Part shown: positions 19,052-27,701 of the stretch, one piece after another
How the letters are laid out: the number at the start of each line of letters is the position of its first letter
Position numbering within the stretch: the stretch's first letter is position 1
From: Bacteroidota bacterium
Lineage (GTDB): Bacteria > Bacteroidota > Bacteroidia > Chitinophagales > Chitinophagaceae
Assembly (NCBI GenBank): GCA_005882315.1
Contig: VBAR01000001.1
Span: 1,933,736 to 1,997,735 of the forward strand
Reading direction: 5' to 3'
DNA length: 64,000 nucleotides
The notes under the pieces: generated by a model
The model's input: the letters and a program-made list of their open reading frames with translations, nothing else
The model's database searches: none
Told to the model about the DNA's origin: nothing
Translations under genes and position numbers: made by a program

Positions 19052-19061
19052 TACACTTTTT

Positions 19062-19595
19062 TTAGTGGGGTAATTTATTTCTCAATTTTCCATAAACCCA
19101 AGTACCAAGTATTGCAAAAAATAAAGTAACAATAATTACAGTAGCACCGGTTCCTATCTGTGCAAACAAAGGTCCGGGGCAGGCCCCTGTCAATGCCCAA
19201 CCAAAGCCAAACATAAGGCCGCCATATATCTGTCCCTTATTAAATTTCTTTGGCTCCAGTTTTATCGTTTCTCCGTCTATCGTTTTAATATTAAATTTTT
19301 TGATCAAAAAAATACTCAACATGCCAACTGCAATAGCAGAACCAATAATGCCATACATATGAAAACTCTGCAGGCGGAACATTTCCTGTACTCGGAACCA
19401 GGAAATGACTTCAGATTTTACTAGGATGATACCAAATAAAATTCCTGTAATGCTAAACTTTATATTTGACCAGAGCGGTTTATCCAATTCAGAATTGTTG
19501 ACACACATTGCATGTTCTGAACGAACTTCAAAATCAGTGTTCGTATCAATTGCTTTTATCTTCTTAGGTTCTTGTATTAATTCTTTTGTTTCCAT
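19062..19595 (-). CDS. DUF6691 / YeeE-YedE half transporter
   Basis: 177 residues. A hydrophilic N-terminus (about 45 residues) is followed by four or so membrane helices and the signature FGWALTGACPGPLFAQIG, whose Cys is of the type that shuttles thiosulfate in YeeE/TsuA transporters. It probably forms one half of a two-protein channel with the product of the gene upstream (19611-20180), for uptake or exchange of thiosulfate or related sulfur compounds. It lies 15 bp after that gene. Confidence 0.82.
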   Translation of the reverse strand: METKELIQEPKKIKAIDTNTDFEVRSEHAMCVNNSELDKPLWSNIKFSITGILFGIILVKSEVISWFRVQEMFRLQSFHMYGIIGSAIAVGMLSIFLIKKFNIKTIDGETIKLEPKKFNKGQIYGGLMFGFGWALTGACPGPLFAQIGTGATVIIVTLFFAILGTWVYGKLRNKLPH

Positions 19596-19610
19596 AATAG
19601 CAAAATGAGA

Positions 19611-20180
19611 TCAGAGTTTTAAAATTAAAGGCAACACCAGGTTGGCAACAATAAATCCACCCGCCATAAAAGAACAAGTGGCAATAATAGAAGGAATCTG
19701 CAGGTTGCTGATGCCCATGATGGCATGGCCGCTTGTACAACCACCGGCATATCTTGTACCAAAACCAACGAGAAAACCACCGGCAACAATTAGGATAATA
19801 CCTTTTAAACTCAGTAATGCAGGCCAGTTAAATAGATCTGCGGGAACTAAGCCTCCTGCATTTGTTACACCATAGCTTGCTAATTCAGTTGTCAGTTTTG
19901 GATTAATAGCAACAGCATCGGGATTCGTAAAAAATTGTGCAGTTAATATTCCGCCAATCAAAATTCCGGCTACAAAAAAGAAATTCCAGATCTCTTTTTT
20001 CCAATCGTATTTAAAAAATGGAATATTGGCAGGTACACAGGCTGCACATATATGCCGCAGTGAGGATGAAACTCCGAAGGTCTTATTGCCAAGAATTAAT
20101 AAGAGCGGAACAGTAAGCCCGATCAAAGGCCCGGCTACATACCAGGGCCAGGGTTGTTTTATCCAATCAATAAAACTCAT
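19611..20180 (-). CDS. YeeE/YedE-type thiosulfate transporter half
   Basis: 189 residues, with about five membrane helices. Conserved segments are HICAACVP (two Cys) and YAGGCTSGHAIMG, the hallmark of YeeE/YedE proteins, where Cys residues relay thiosulfate across the membrane. It pairs with the DUF6691 protein just downstream; together they give the usual complement of Cys motifs of a full-length YeeE. It belongs to the sulfur operon that starts with the TauE/SafE gene. Confidence 0.85.
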   Translation of the reverse strand: MSFIDWIKQPWPWYVAGPLIGLTVPLLLILGNKTFGVSSSLRHICAACVPANIPFFKYDWKKEIWNFFFVAGILIGGILTAQFFTNPDAVAINPKLTTELASYGVTNAGGLVPADLFNWPALLSLKGIILIVAGGFLVGFGTRYAGGCTSGHAIMGISNLQIPSIIATCSFMAGGFIVANLVLPLILKL

Positions 20181-20229
20181 TGTAAAATTTATTTACTTAA
20201 AGATATTAAGAAAGCCGCAGGTGAATTTC

Positions 20230-21039
20230 TTATTTCAGAAATACCTCTTTGATAATAATAAAAACACTCATTATCAAAACAAACCAGCCAAAACCTTTTT
20301 TGAGTTTATCGCCTGTAAGTTTTTCTGAAAAACGGCTACCTGCAAATATGCCAATAATGGCTATTGCCGTAAATGGTAAAATGATTTTCCAGTTCATTTC
20401 AAATTGTTTAAGACTAAATAAAAACCCAAAAAGAGAATTTATTGCAATTATTATCAGCGAGGTGCCGATTGCTATTTTCATGGGCAAACCGACTATAAGC
20501 ACTAATGCAGGGATAATTAGAAAGCCGCCACCAGCTCCCAGCAAACCCGTTATTAATCCAACTCCTAACCCCAATAAGATCAGGTATAATACTTCATGTT
20601 GATTGTGATGATGTGGAAGATCGCTGTTAATGCTGTCTTTACCAGATTCATTTTTTATCATAAGAATTGCAGCAATAAACATAAGCAGACCAAAAATGGT
20701 CATCAGGAAACTACCTTTTGTCATTACGAAATCACCAACGGTAAAAACAGTATCGGGTATTGCTGGTAATAAAAAATGCCGGGTAATAAAAATGGAAAGG
20801 ATAGACGGGAAACCGAATTCGGAGACAGACTTAAAATCTACTTTTCCTTTTGTGTAAGCCCTTATGCCACCGGTTAAACTTGTTACTCCTACAATAAACA
20901 AAGACCAGGTAGTGGCAAGCACGGGATCTGTATTGAATAAATAAACAAGTACCGGAACAGTGAGGATGGAACCCCCTCCGCCAATCATGCCTAATGAAAC
21001 ACCGATAAGAATTGCTGCTATATAGCCGATGATCTCCAT
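20230..21039 (-). CDS. TauE/SafE family sulfite/anion exporter
   Basis: 269 residues, eight or so membrane helices in two related halves: GMIGGGGSILTVPVLVYL near the start and GLLGAGGGFLIIPALVLI at mid-protein, the family's repeated signature. A His-rich loop (PHHHNQH) separates the halves. TauE/SafE proteins export sulfite or sulfonates. As first gene of the soxB operon it would remove sulfite or sulfate made in the cytoplasm or balance anions (inference). It begins 14 bp after the murF stop codon on the same strand, so read-through from murF is possible. Confidence 0.88.
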   Translation of the reverse strand: MEIIGYIAAILIGVSLGMIGGGGSILTVPVLVYLFNTDPVLATTWSLFIVGVTSLTGGIRAYTKGKVDFKSVSEFGFPSILSIFITRHFLLPAIPDTVFTVGDFVMTKGSFLMTIFGLLMFIAAILMIKNESGKDSINSDLPHHHNQHEVLYLILLGLGVGLITGLLGAGGGFLIIPALVLIVGLPMKIAIGTSLIIIAINSLFGFLFSLKQFEMNWKIILPFTAIAIIGIFAGSRFSEKLTGDKLKKGFGWFVLIMSVFIIIKEVFLK

Positions 21040-21053
21040 TAATTTATTTCAGC

Positions 21054-22337
21054 TTATTGTATTAGTTTTTCCATTTGCATACTCCTGCTTCCTTTTACCA
21101 GTATGCTGGAGTTTTCAAACTGTTGTTGCATGTACCATTGCTTTGCTTCATTGCTGTTTGAAAAACTTATGTAGGGGTGATCAATTTTTAAAAAATCACC
21201 ACCAACCAATATTACATCTTTCCATTTGTACTGCCCGATAAGTTTTACGATTGCTTTATGTTCTTCTAAACTTTCAACTCCTAATTCCGCCATGGCGCCC
21301 AACGCAAGTATTTTATTTTCGGCATTAAGTTTTGCAAAATTTTCGATCGCCAGTTTCATACTGCTGGGATTTGCATTGTAAGCATCCAGTATGATCTTAT
21401 TAGTTCCTTTTTGAGTCAATTGAGATCGGCTATTGGAAGGTGTATAATTTTCAATAGCTGATTTTATTTTAGCTTCCGGCACATCAAGGAATTTTCCGAC
21501 AGTTACTGCAGCCAGCACATTAGGTAAATTATATTCACCAATCAATTGAGTTGAAATGATTGTGTTCTCAAGACCCTGTGTGATCTTGACTTGCAGAAAA
21601 GGGTCATTCTGAAAAACGTTTCCTATCACATGGTCATTTTCTTCAGTTCCATATTTTATGATTCCACTAATACCCTTACTCATTTCCCGTAAATATTGAT
21701 AATCCCACATTACAAAAGCATGGCCGTGAGTAAGTGTTCGTAAGTGATCAAACAATTCACCTTTTCCCTTTCTTACGTTTTCTTCACTGCCAAAGCCCTC
21801 CAGGTGTGCTTTGCCGCAGTTCGTAATAAGACCATGTGTGGGCAGCGCATATTTGCAATAGCCTTCGATCTCTTTCAAATGGTTGGCCCCCATTTCAATT
21901 ACAGCCATTTCCGCATCCTTCTTTACTTTTAAAATAGTAAGTGGAATGCCAATATGATTATTTAGGTTGCCTTCGGTTGTATAAGTTTTATAAGTTGATG
22001 AAAGAATTGCATGGATCAGTTCTTTCGTTGTTGTTTTTCCATTACTGCCTGTTATTCCAATGAATGGGATCGTAAATTGTTGTCTGTGCTGTTTGGCTAA
22101 TTCCTGTAAGGTGAACAATACATTTTCAACTAGAATAGTTTTACCCGGGATCTCAAATTCTTTTTCATCGATCACTGCATAGACAGCACCAGATTCCAAA
22201 GCTTGTTTTGCAAAAGCATTACCATTGAAATTATCTCCTTTTAAAGCAAAGAAAATATCACCTGGTTTTAGCTTTCTTGTATCCGTTTGTACAGAAGGGT
22301 ATTGCTGATAAATTTTATAGAGTTCTTCAATCTGCAT
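21054..22337 (-). CDS. murF: UDP-MurNAc-tripeptide-D-Ala-D-Ala ligase
   Basis: 427 residues from the chosen start. MurF adds D-Ala-D-Ala to UDP-MurNAc-tripeptide in the cytoplasm, the last soluble step of peptidoglycan precursor synthesis. Seen: the substrate-binding head TDTRKLKPGDIFFALKG, ATP loop GITGSNGKTTT (94-104), EGNLNNHIGIP, the EMGANH motif, NVLAAVTVG and DAYNANPSSM. I start at the ATG at 22337 (MQIEEL), which matches the family; an in-frame ATG at 22358 would add seven poorly conserved residues. A perfect palindrome lies just upstream. It neighbours gldJ, a linkage kept in other Bacteroidota. Confidence 0.95.
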   Translation of the reverse strand: MQIEELYKIYQQYPSVQTDTRKLKPGDIFFALKGDNFNGNAFAKQALESGAVYAVIDEKEFEIPGKTILVENVLFTLQELAKQHRQQFTIPFIGITGSNGKTTTKELIHAILSSTYKTYTTEGNLNNHIGIPLTILKVKKDAEMAVIEMGANHLKEIEGYCKYALPTHGLITNCGKAHLEGFGSEENVRKGKGELFDHLRTLTHGHAFVMWDYQYLREMSKGISGIIKYGTEENDHVIGNVFQNDPFLQVKITQGLENTIISTQLIGEYNLPNVLAAVTVGKFLDVPEAKIKSAIENYTPSNSRSQLTQKGTNKIILDAYNANPSSMKLAIENFAKLNAENKILALGAMAELGVESLEEHKAIVKLIGQYKWKDVILVGGDFLKIDHPYISFSNSNEAKQWYMQQQFENSSILVKGSRSMQMEKLIQ

Positions 22338-22361
22338 ATTGCAAATGTAATCCTTCAATAA

Positions 22362-22379
22362 TTCCGATAGCTATCGGAA
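22362..22379. repeat. Perfect 18-bp palindrome (CCGATAGCTATCGG type)
   Basis: TTCCGATAGCTATCGGAA, a perfect palindrome, lies between the gldJ terminator and murF. A near-identical copy sits in frame inside the kinase gene at 54727-54744, which suggests a dispersed element rather than a murF-specific operator. Confidence 0.75.
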
Positions 22380-22395
22380 CAGGATAACAATAAAA

Positions 22396-22426
22396 CAAAA
22401 ACCCCGACGATGATGTCGGGGTTTTG
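22396..22426 (-). terminator. Rho-independent terminator of gldJ
   Basis: An 8-bp stem (ACCCCGAC with GTCGGGGT, 22401-22422) with a 6-base loop. On the minus strand it is followed by TTTTTGTTTTATTG. It begins 15 bp after the gldJ stop and separates gldJ from murF. Confidence 0.85.
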
Positions 22427-22441
22427 TTTGTTATTCAAGGT

Positions 22442-24037
22442 TTATTTTTTCTGCCTTCTTTCTTTGTACCAGTTACCTGTTTTGCGTTTGTTACCTTCTG
22501 CACTTCCCAAACGGTCCATTGCGCAACGGAAACCTAATGTACTTAATGATTGCTCTTCTTCAAGATGACGGCGAGTACCAGGGCTCAGCCAATAAGGCAT
22601 GTCAGCCCAGCTACCACCTTTATATACTCTTGATTTATCACTGATCAAAGTTGTTTTACCATAACCATAGCTTGCAGTTGATAATGAGTCACCATCCAAA
22701 TAGTTGATAACATTACCACGCTGATAGTTTCTCCTGTTTTTGCTTTCTGCATCTGTAACATCTCTCATTACTACACGACCCGTACTGTCTTTTTCATATC
22801 TCGATGCAGCATCTGTTGAATTAGGGTCAACCACTTTCAAGGTCTTGTATTGGTTACCACGATAAGTAGCTACATCATCCGCATCAAGGTTAGTCATCGG
22901 GCGGAATACGTCAGCTACCCACTCATTCACGTTACCAGCCATATTATACAAACCAAAAGTGTTGGGATAAAATGATTTTACATCTGATGTCCAGAATGCA
23001 CGGTCATTCAAACCGCCTGCAGTACCAGCTACGTCACCATTACCACGTTTGAAGTTTGCAAGGAAAGTACCCTGCCAGCTTCCATGACGTGAATCACGCA
23101 GGCCGGTCATTTTTGAAGACCAGGGATAAATTTGTTTATTCATTGCTAACTCCTCACCACGTTTTCCTTCCTTAGTACTTGGGCGGGGGTTTTCTGCGAT
23201 CAGACCATAAGCTGCATATTCCCATTCTGCTTCAGTTGGCAGCCTGTAATCAGGCATCAGGATACCATCTTCAAACGTTACGGTAGTTCTAGGCTGACCA
23301 GATGCTGTTTTTAAAGGATTATTTTTCTTAGAAGTTGCTGTTTTTCCCGGAGGCGGAGGATCGTATCCCAGCAGATATGCTTTTGTTGTAAAGTTTCCAT
23401 CTTTGCCAGCACCGGTTTGACCGTTAAGGTGTGCCTGGGCATTGATGAAACCTTTATCCATTAATATACCTTCGTTCACACGGTCACTTCTCCACAAACA
23501 GAAATCATGTGCCTGTCTCCAGGTTACACCTACGACAGGATAATAATTATAGCTTGGGTGACGGAGATAGTATTCAACCAAAGGCTCATTATAAGAAAGC
23601 TCACTTCTCCATACTAATGTATCGGGTAAAGCAGCATCTAATATTTTCTGGTTGATGGGGTCTGCTGTTGGGTCAAAAACTTTATTAAGCCAGTACAGGT
23701 ATTCACGATAGTGAACGTTGGCAACTTCTGTTTTGTCCATATAAAATGATGGAACAGAAACACGGCGGGGAATATTATCCCAGTTACCCATTACGTCCTC
23801 TTCTGTCTGACCCATGGTGAACGTACCACCTTGTACCAGCACAAGGCCGGGACCGGTGTTTTGTTCTTTTGCTTTTGCTACCTGGTAACCACCACGATTT
23901 TTATCATCGTAGTTCCAGCCAGTCACATCAGACTTGTCTTTTTTCTTGGCGAATAGTCCCTTTCCTTTACAAGATGCCAGCAATGCGGCACAGGAAATTA
24001 GGATGATTAAGTTTTTCAAATTGATAGTTTTTTGCAT
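22442..24037 (-). CDS. gldJ: Gliding motility / type IX secretion lipoprotein GldJ
   Basis: 531 residues from the ATG at 24037. A lipoprotein signal (ALLASC, lipid Cys23) gives an outer-membrane lipoprotein. The rest is a formylglycine-generating-enzyme-like (SUMF1) domain: GGTFTMG, FYMDKTEVAN, YYPVVGVTWRQAHDFCLWR, RLPTEAEWEYAAYG, GNVNEWVADVF, RVYKGGSWAD and STLGFRCA. GldJ and GldK are related; the TGWNYDDKNRGGY start, the EDVMGNWDN segment, the DTLVWR segment and the murF/porU/porV neighbours fit GldJ. GldJ stabilises the secretion and gliding machinery. The 62 residues upstream of this start in the open frame lack conservation signs and are left out. Confidence 0.9.
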   Translation of the reverse strand: MQKTINLKNLIILISCAALLASCKGKGLFAKKKDKSDVTGWNYDDKNRGGYQVAKAKEQNTGPGLVLVQGGTFTMGQTEEDVMGNWDNIPRRVSVPSFYMDKTEVANVHYREYLYWLNKVFDPTADPINQKILDAALPDTLVWRSELSYNEPLVEYYLRHPSYNYYPVVGVTWRQAHDFCLWRSDRVNEGILMDKGFINAQAHLNGQTGAGKDGNFTTKAYLLGYDPPPPGKTATSKKNNPLKTASGQPRTTVTFEDGILMPDYRLPTEAEWEYAAYGLIAENPRPSTKEGKRGEELAMNKQIYPWSSKMTGLRDSRHGSWQGTFLANFKRGNGDVAGTAGGLNDRAFWTSDVKSFYPNTFGLYNMAGNVNEWVADVFRPMTNLDADDVATYRGNQYKTLKVVDPNSTDAASRYEKDSTGRVVMRDVTDAESKNRRNYQRGNVINYLDGDSLSTASYGYGKTTLISDKSRVYKGGSWADMPYWLSPGTRRHLEEEQSLSTLGFRCAMDRLGSAEGNKRKTGNWYKERRQKK

Positions 24038-24206
24038 AAACCTCTGAATTGGAATTAATTTAACGCAGGCCGGAATAAAATATTGCACCTCGAAAAGAAT
24101 TAACCCTAGCCTAGTGCGAATATAGTGGCTTTGATTAAAAGCGTTTATAGAACAAATACCTTTTTTCTGCCGGAGTTTTCCTACGATTTGTTGAAATTGC
24201 AGCGGT

Positions 24207-27200
24207 ATGCCAGGCAAAATCATCCTCTATATCTTCTTATCTTTTATTAACTTAAATAGCTTAGCTCAAAGGGTTTATAAGTCCAACTCGGTATTATCAC
24301 AGGGTGAATGGTTCGAGTTTTCTGTGAAAGAAGCAGGAATTTATAAGATCGACATGGTTTTTCTGGGTTCTTTGGGGGTGAATACACAAAATATTTCATC
24401 TGCTTCCATCCGGCTTTTCGGCAACGGTGGCGAGATGCTGGCTGAGGCAAATAATATATCCAGATCCGATGACCTTGAGGAGAACGCAATCATGTTAGTC
24501 GACGGGGGAGACGGCGTGCTGAATGGGTCAGATTATTTTCTTTTTTATGCAAGCGGACCGCATTCATGGCTTAAAGATTCTACAAATAAGCTGTTCAAAC
24601 ATCAGCAAAATATATACTCGGATAAATCATTTTACTTTTTCACAATTGGCGGCAATGGAAAAAGAATTCAAAACGTCAATAACAGTCAAGCAACAAATAT
24701 TTCTATTAATAGTTTCAATGACCGGTATTATCATGAACTGGATACAGTGAATTTTCTGGCAAGCGGGAAAGAATGGTATGGAGAAGAGTTTTCAAATATG
24801 CCGGGGAGAAGTTTAAGCCGGAATTTTGATTTTAATATTCCCAATATTTTAAACAACAGTGCAGCCACATTGGTTACAAATTGCATTGCCCGGTCAGTAG
24901 GAGCCTCCAGCCGCTTTGATGTAAAGCTCAATAACCAGCTTTTGCAACAGATAAATGTATTGCCGGTTGGCAGTTCGCAATATAATCTGTTTGCCCAGCA
25001 GGCGACGGCATCAGCATCTACTGTTGTATCGCAAAACAATATTTTCGTTGGCTATAGTTTTGTACCAAATAGCTTTAATGCACAAGGTTGGTTGAACTCG
25101 TTTGAATTCTTCAGTCGCAGAAATCTCTCAATGAATGGAATTAATCAATTGCTTTTCCGGGATTGGCTATCTGTTGCAAATGGAAATATTGGGGAGTTTA
25201 GCATTTCAAATACCAACACATCTTTACAGGTTTGGGATATTACCAATCCACTGAATCCGGCAAATATGCAAGGCAATTTCAGTAATGGCACATTCAGGTT
25301 TGTAAACAATTGTAACAGGCTTAGGGAGTACATATGTTTTACCGGAACTGAATTTTTAAGACCAGGATCAATTGGAAAGATCAGTAACCAGGATTTGCAT
25401 AACAGTTCACCGGCCGATTATTTGATCGTTACATATTCTTCTCTTCTTACGCAGGCAAACAGGCTGGCTCAGTTCCATCAACAAAAAAATAATTACAGGG
25501 TAAAAGTGGTTACAGCAGAACAGGTATTTAATGAATTTGGCAGTGGTAGCCCCGATCCAACTTCGGTACGGGATTTTATTAAAATGTATTTTGATAAATA
25601 TCAAAACCAACCACAGAACAAACTAAAGTATGTCTTGCTTTTTGGCGATGCGTCGTATGATTATAAAAACAGGATAACAGGCAATACAAACTTTTTACCC
25701 GCTTATGAAAGTGTGATCTCACTCGATCCGCTTTCTACTTATACTTCCGATGACTTTTTTGGATTCCTGGATGATAACGAGGACATCAATTCAGCAATTG
25801 TAACTAACCTTCTTGATGTAGGGATTGGCAGGGTGCCAGCAAAAAATGAAACAGAAGCGAAAAATTTTGTTGAAAAGGTGCTGGCCTATTATGACAGTAA
25901 AAGTTTTGGCCCCTGGAGAAATATTTACACAATTATTGCCGATGATGAAGACCAGAACCTGCACCTGCAGGATGCAGAAATTTTTTCTACAACTGTTTCA
26001 ACAACGGATTCTGCACTGAACATTAATAAAATTTATCTCGATGCCTACCTCCAGCAAAACGGATCTGGTATTGATACTTACCCGCAGGCAAATGATGCTG
26101 TCAATAATACCACAAACACAGGAACGCTTATCTGGAACTATTCCGGTCACGGAGGTTTTCGTCGGCTTGCAGAAGAAGTAATACTCGATCAAACTATTAT
26201 TGACAGATGGAATAATCCATACCGATTACCCCTATTCGTTACAGCCACCTGCGATTTTGCTCCGTATGATAATCCCCTGATCAGTTCGATCGGAGAAAAT
26301 ATTTTGCTGCGACCGAATACCGGGGGCATTGCTTTGATGACGACTACGAGGCTAGTATTTTCTTCCAGCAACCGCTTACTAAACAATAACTACCTCTCAA
26401 CAGCTCTTTTGCCAGATGTTACCGGTAATTACAAAACTTTGGGGGAGGCAGTAATGATAACGAAGAACCTTACATATCAGTCGTCGGGTGATTTCATCAA
26501 TAACCGTAAGTTCACTTTACTGGGAGATCCCGCCATGCGGTTGGGATTTCCACAATTAAATGTAAAAGTAGTGAGTATAAACGGGCATGCAACAACGCAG
26601 ACCGATACGCTTAGCGCTACTGAAAACATAACCTTAGATGCAGAAATAACAGACCTATCGGGAAATCTTCAAGCGGGGTTCAATGGTTTTGTTTATACCA
26701 GCATTTATGACAAGCCCCAGCAAGTAACTACAAAAGCAAATGACCCATCGAGCCCAGCTGTTTCATTCAGTTCGCAGAATGTTTTTTTATTTAAAGGAAA
26801 AAACACCGTCAGCGCAGGCAGATTCAGCCTGAATTTCAAAGTGCCTAAGGACATCAATTTTCAATTTGGTAATGGTAAAATGACTTTTTATGCAAATGAC
26901 AGCACTAAAGATGCAGGTGGTTATTTCAATGATTTTATAATTGGTGGCTCCGGTACCGGGACTTCAAATGATATTTTCGGGCCGGAAATAAAAGCATGGC
27001 TTAACGATGAAAAGTTTGTGAATGGAAGCATCACTAATCAAAGCCCGCTGCTGATCGTAAAATTGAAAGATTCATCTGGTATCAATACTACCGGTTCAGC
27101 GATAGGGCATGATATTGTTGCCGTACTGGATAATAACAATAATAACTTTTTTATCCTGAATGATTTTTTTGAAAGCGATCTTGACAATTATGGACAGGGT

Positions 27201-27629
27201 GTGCTAAGGTTTCAGTTGCCTTTTCTTGAGCAGGGTCATCATTCTTTGAAAATAAAAGCGTGGGACAATCTGAACAACTCATCGGAATATATCCTGGAGT
27301 TTTTGGTGGAAAATAATGAGGAACTCGTTCTTACGAGGGTTTTGAATTATCCGAACCCATTTACCACAAAGACACAATTCTGGTTTGAGCATAACCGGCC
27401 GGGTCAAAATTTGCAGGTAAAGATTGAAGTATTTACTGTGACTGGAAAAATAATTAAGTCATTGAGCCAGACAATAAATACAGAGGGTACCCGTTCTTGT
27501 GAGGTGGAATGGGACGGTAGAGATGAGTATGGCACAAAAGTGGGTAGGGGAGTCTATCTATACAGGTTGAAAATAACTTCACCAGACAACCATAAAAAAC
27601 AAACGATAGGAAAACTTGTAATTTTTTAG
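24207..27629 (+). CDS. porU: Type IX secretion system C-terminal signal peptidase PorU
   Basis: 1140 residues with a signal peptide (to about 20, SLAQ). The central C25 (gingipain-like) peptidase domain has LLFGDASYDYKNR, His648 (NYSGHGGF) and Cys682 (TATCDF) as the likely catalytic pair. A late segment NYPNPFTTKTQFWF and GRGVYLYRLKI resembles the beta-sandwich sorting domain also found at the end of PorU. PorU removes the C-terminal signal of type IX cargo at the cell surface and attaches cargo to lipopolysaccharide, in complex with PorV, encoded next. It is divergent from gldJ across 169 bp. Confidence 0.93.
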   Translation: MPGKIILYIFLSFINLNSLAQRVYKSNSVLSQGEWFEFSVKEAGIYKIDMVFLGSLGVNTQNISSASIRLFGNGGEMLAEANNISRSDDLEENAIMLVDGGDGVLNGSDYFLFYASGPHSWLKDSTNKLFKHQQNIYSDKSFYFFTIGGNGKRIQNVNNSQATNISINSFNDRYYHELDTVNFLASGKEWYGEEFSNMPGRSLSRNFDFNIPNILNNSAATLVTNCIARSVGASSRFDVKLNNQLLQQINVLPVGSSQYNLFAQQATASASTVVSQNNIFVGYSFVPNSFNAQGWLNSFEFFSRRNLSMNGINQLLFRDWLSVANGNIGEFSISNTNTSLQVWDITNPLNPANMQGNFSNGTFRFVNNCNRLREYICFTGTEFLRPGSIGKISNQDLHNSSPADYLIVTYSSLLTQANRLAQFHQQKNNYRVKVVTAEQVFNEFGSGSPDPTSVRDFIKMYFDKYQNQPQNKLKYVLLFGDASYDYKNRITGNTNFLPAYESVISLDPLSTYTSDDFFGFLDDNEDINSAIVTNLLDVGIGRVPAKNETEAKNFVEKVLAYYDSKSFGPWRNIYTIIADDEDQNLHLQDAEIFSTTVSTTDSALNINKIYLDAYLQQNGSGIDTYPQANDAVNNTTNTGTLIWNYSGHGGFRRLAEEVILDQTIIDRWNNPYRLPLFVTATCDFAPYDNPLISSIGENILLRPNTGGIALMTTTRLVFSSSNRLLNNNYLSTALLPDVTGNYKTLGEAVMITKNLTYQSSGDFINNRKFTLLGDPAMRLGFPQLNVKVVSINGHATTQTDTLSATENITLDAEITDLSGNLQAGFNGFVYTSIYDKPQQVTTKANDPSSPAVSFSSQNVFLFKGKNTVSAGRFSLNFKVPKDINFQFGNGKMTFYANDSTKDAGGYFNDFIIGGSGTGTSNDIFGPEIKAWLNDEKFVNGSITNQSPLLIVKLKDSSGINTTGSAIGHDIVAVLDNNNNNFFILNDFFESDLDNYGQGVLRFQLPFLEQGHHSLKIKAWDNLNNSSEYILEFLVENNEELVLTRVLNYPNPFTTKTQFWFEHNRPGQNLQVKIEVFTVTGKIIKSLSQTINTEGTRSCEVEWDGRDEYGTKVGRGVYLYRLKITSPDNHKKQTIGKLVIF

Positions 27630-27674
27630 TTTAATAATTTTCAATATTTTAGTTCGTCGAATAACCAAAACTTT

Positions 27675-27682
27675 TATATTTA
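27675..27682 (+). promoter_or_regulatory. Putative -7 box of porV
   Basis: TATATTTA matches TAnnTTTG in all but the last base, 19 bp before the porV ATG. It would give porV its own start besides read-through from porU. No clear -33 element. Confidence 0.25.
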
Positions 27683-27701
27683 CAACCATAAAAATTTACT
27701 A

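Noticed and set aside
22442-24037. Identification as gldK
   Set aside because: The N-terminal pattern, the EDVMGNWDN and DTLVWR segments, and linkage with murF, porU and porV fit GldJ; no gldL follows.
24038-24223. 62-residue N-terminal extension of gldJ
   Set aside because: The lipoprotein signal starts at the ATG at 24037; the extension has no conserved features and reaches into the divergent porU start.
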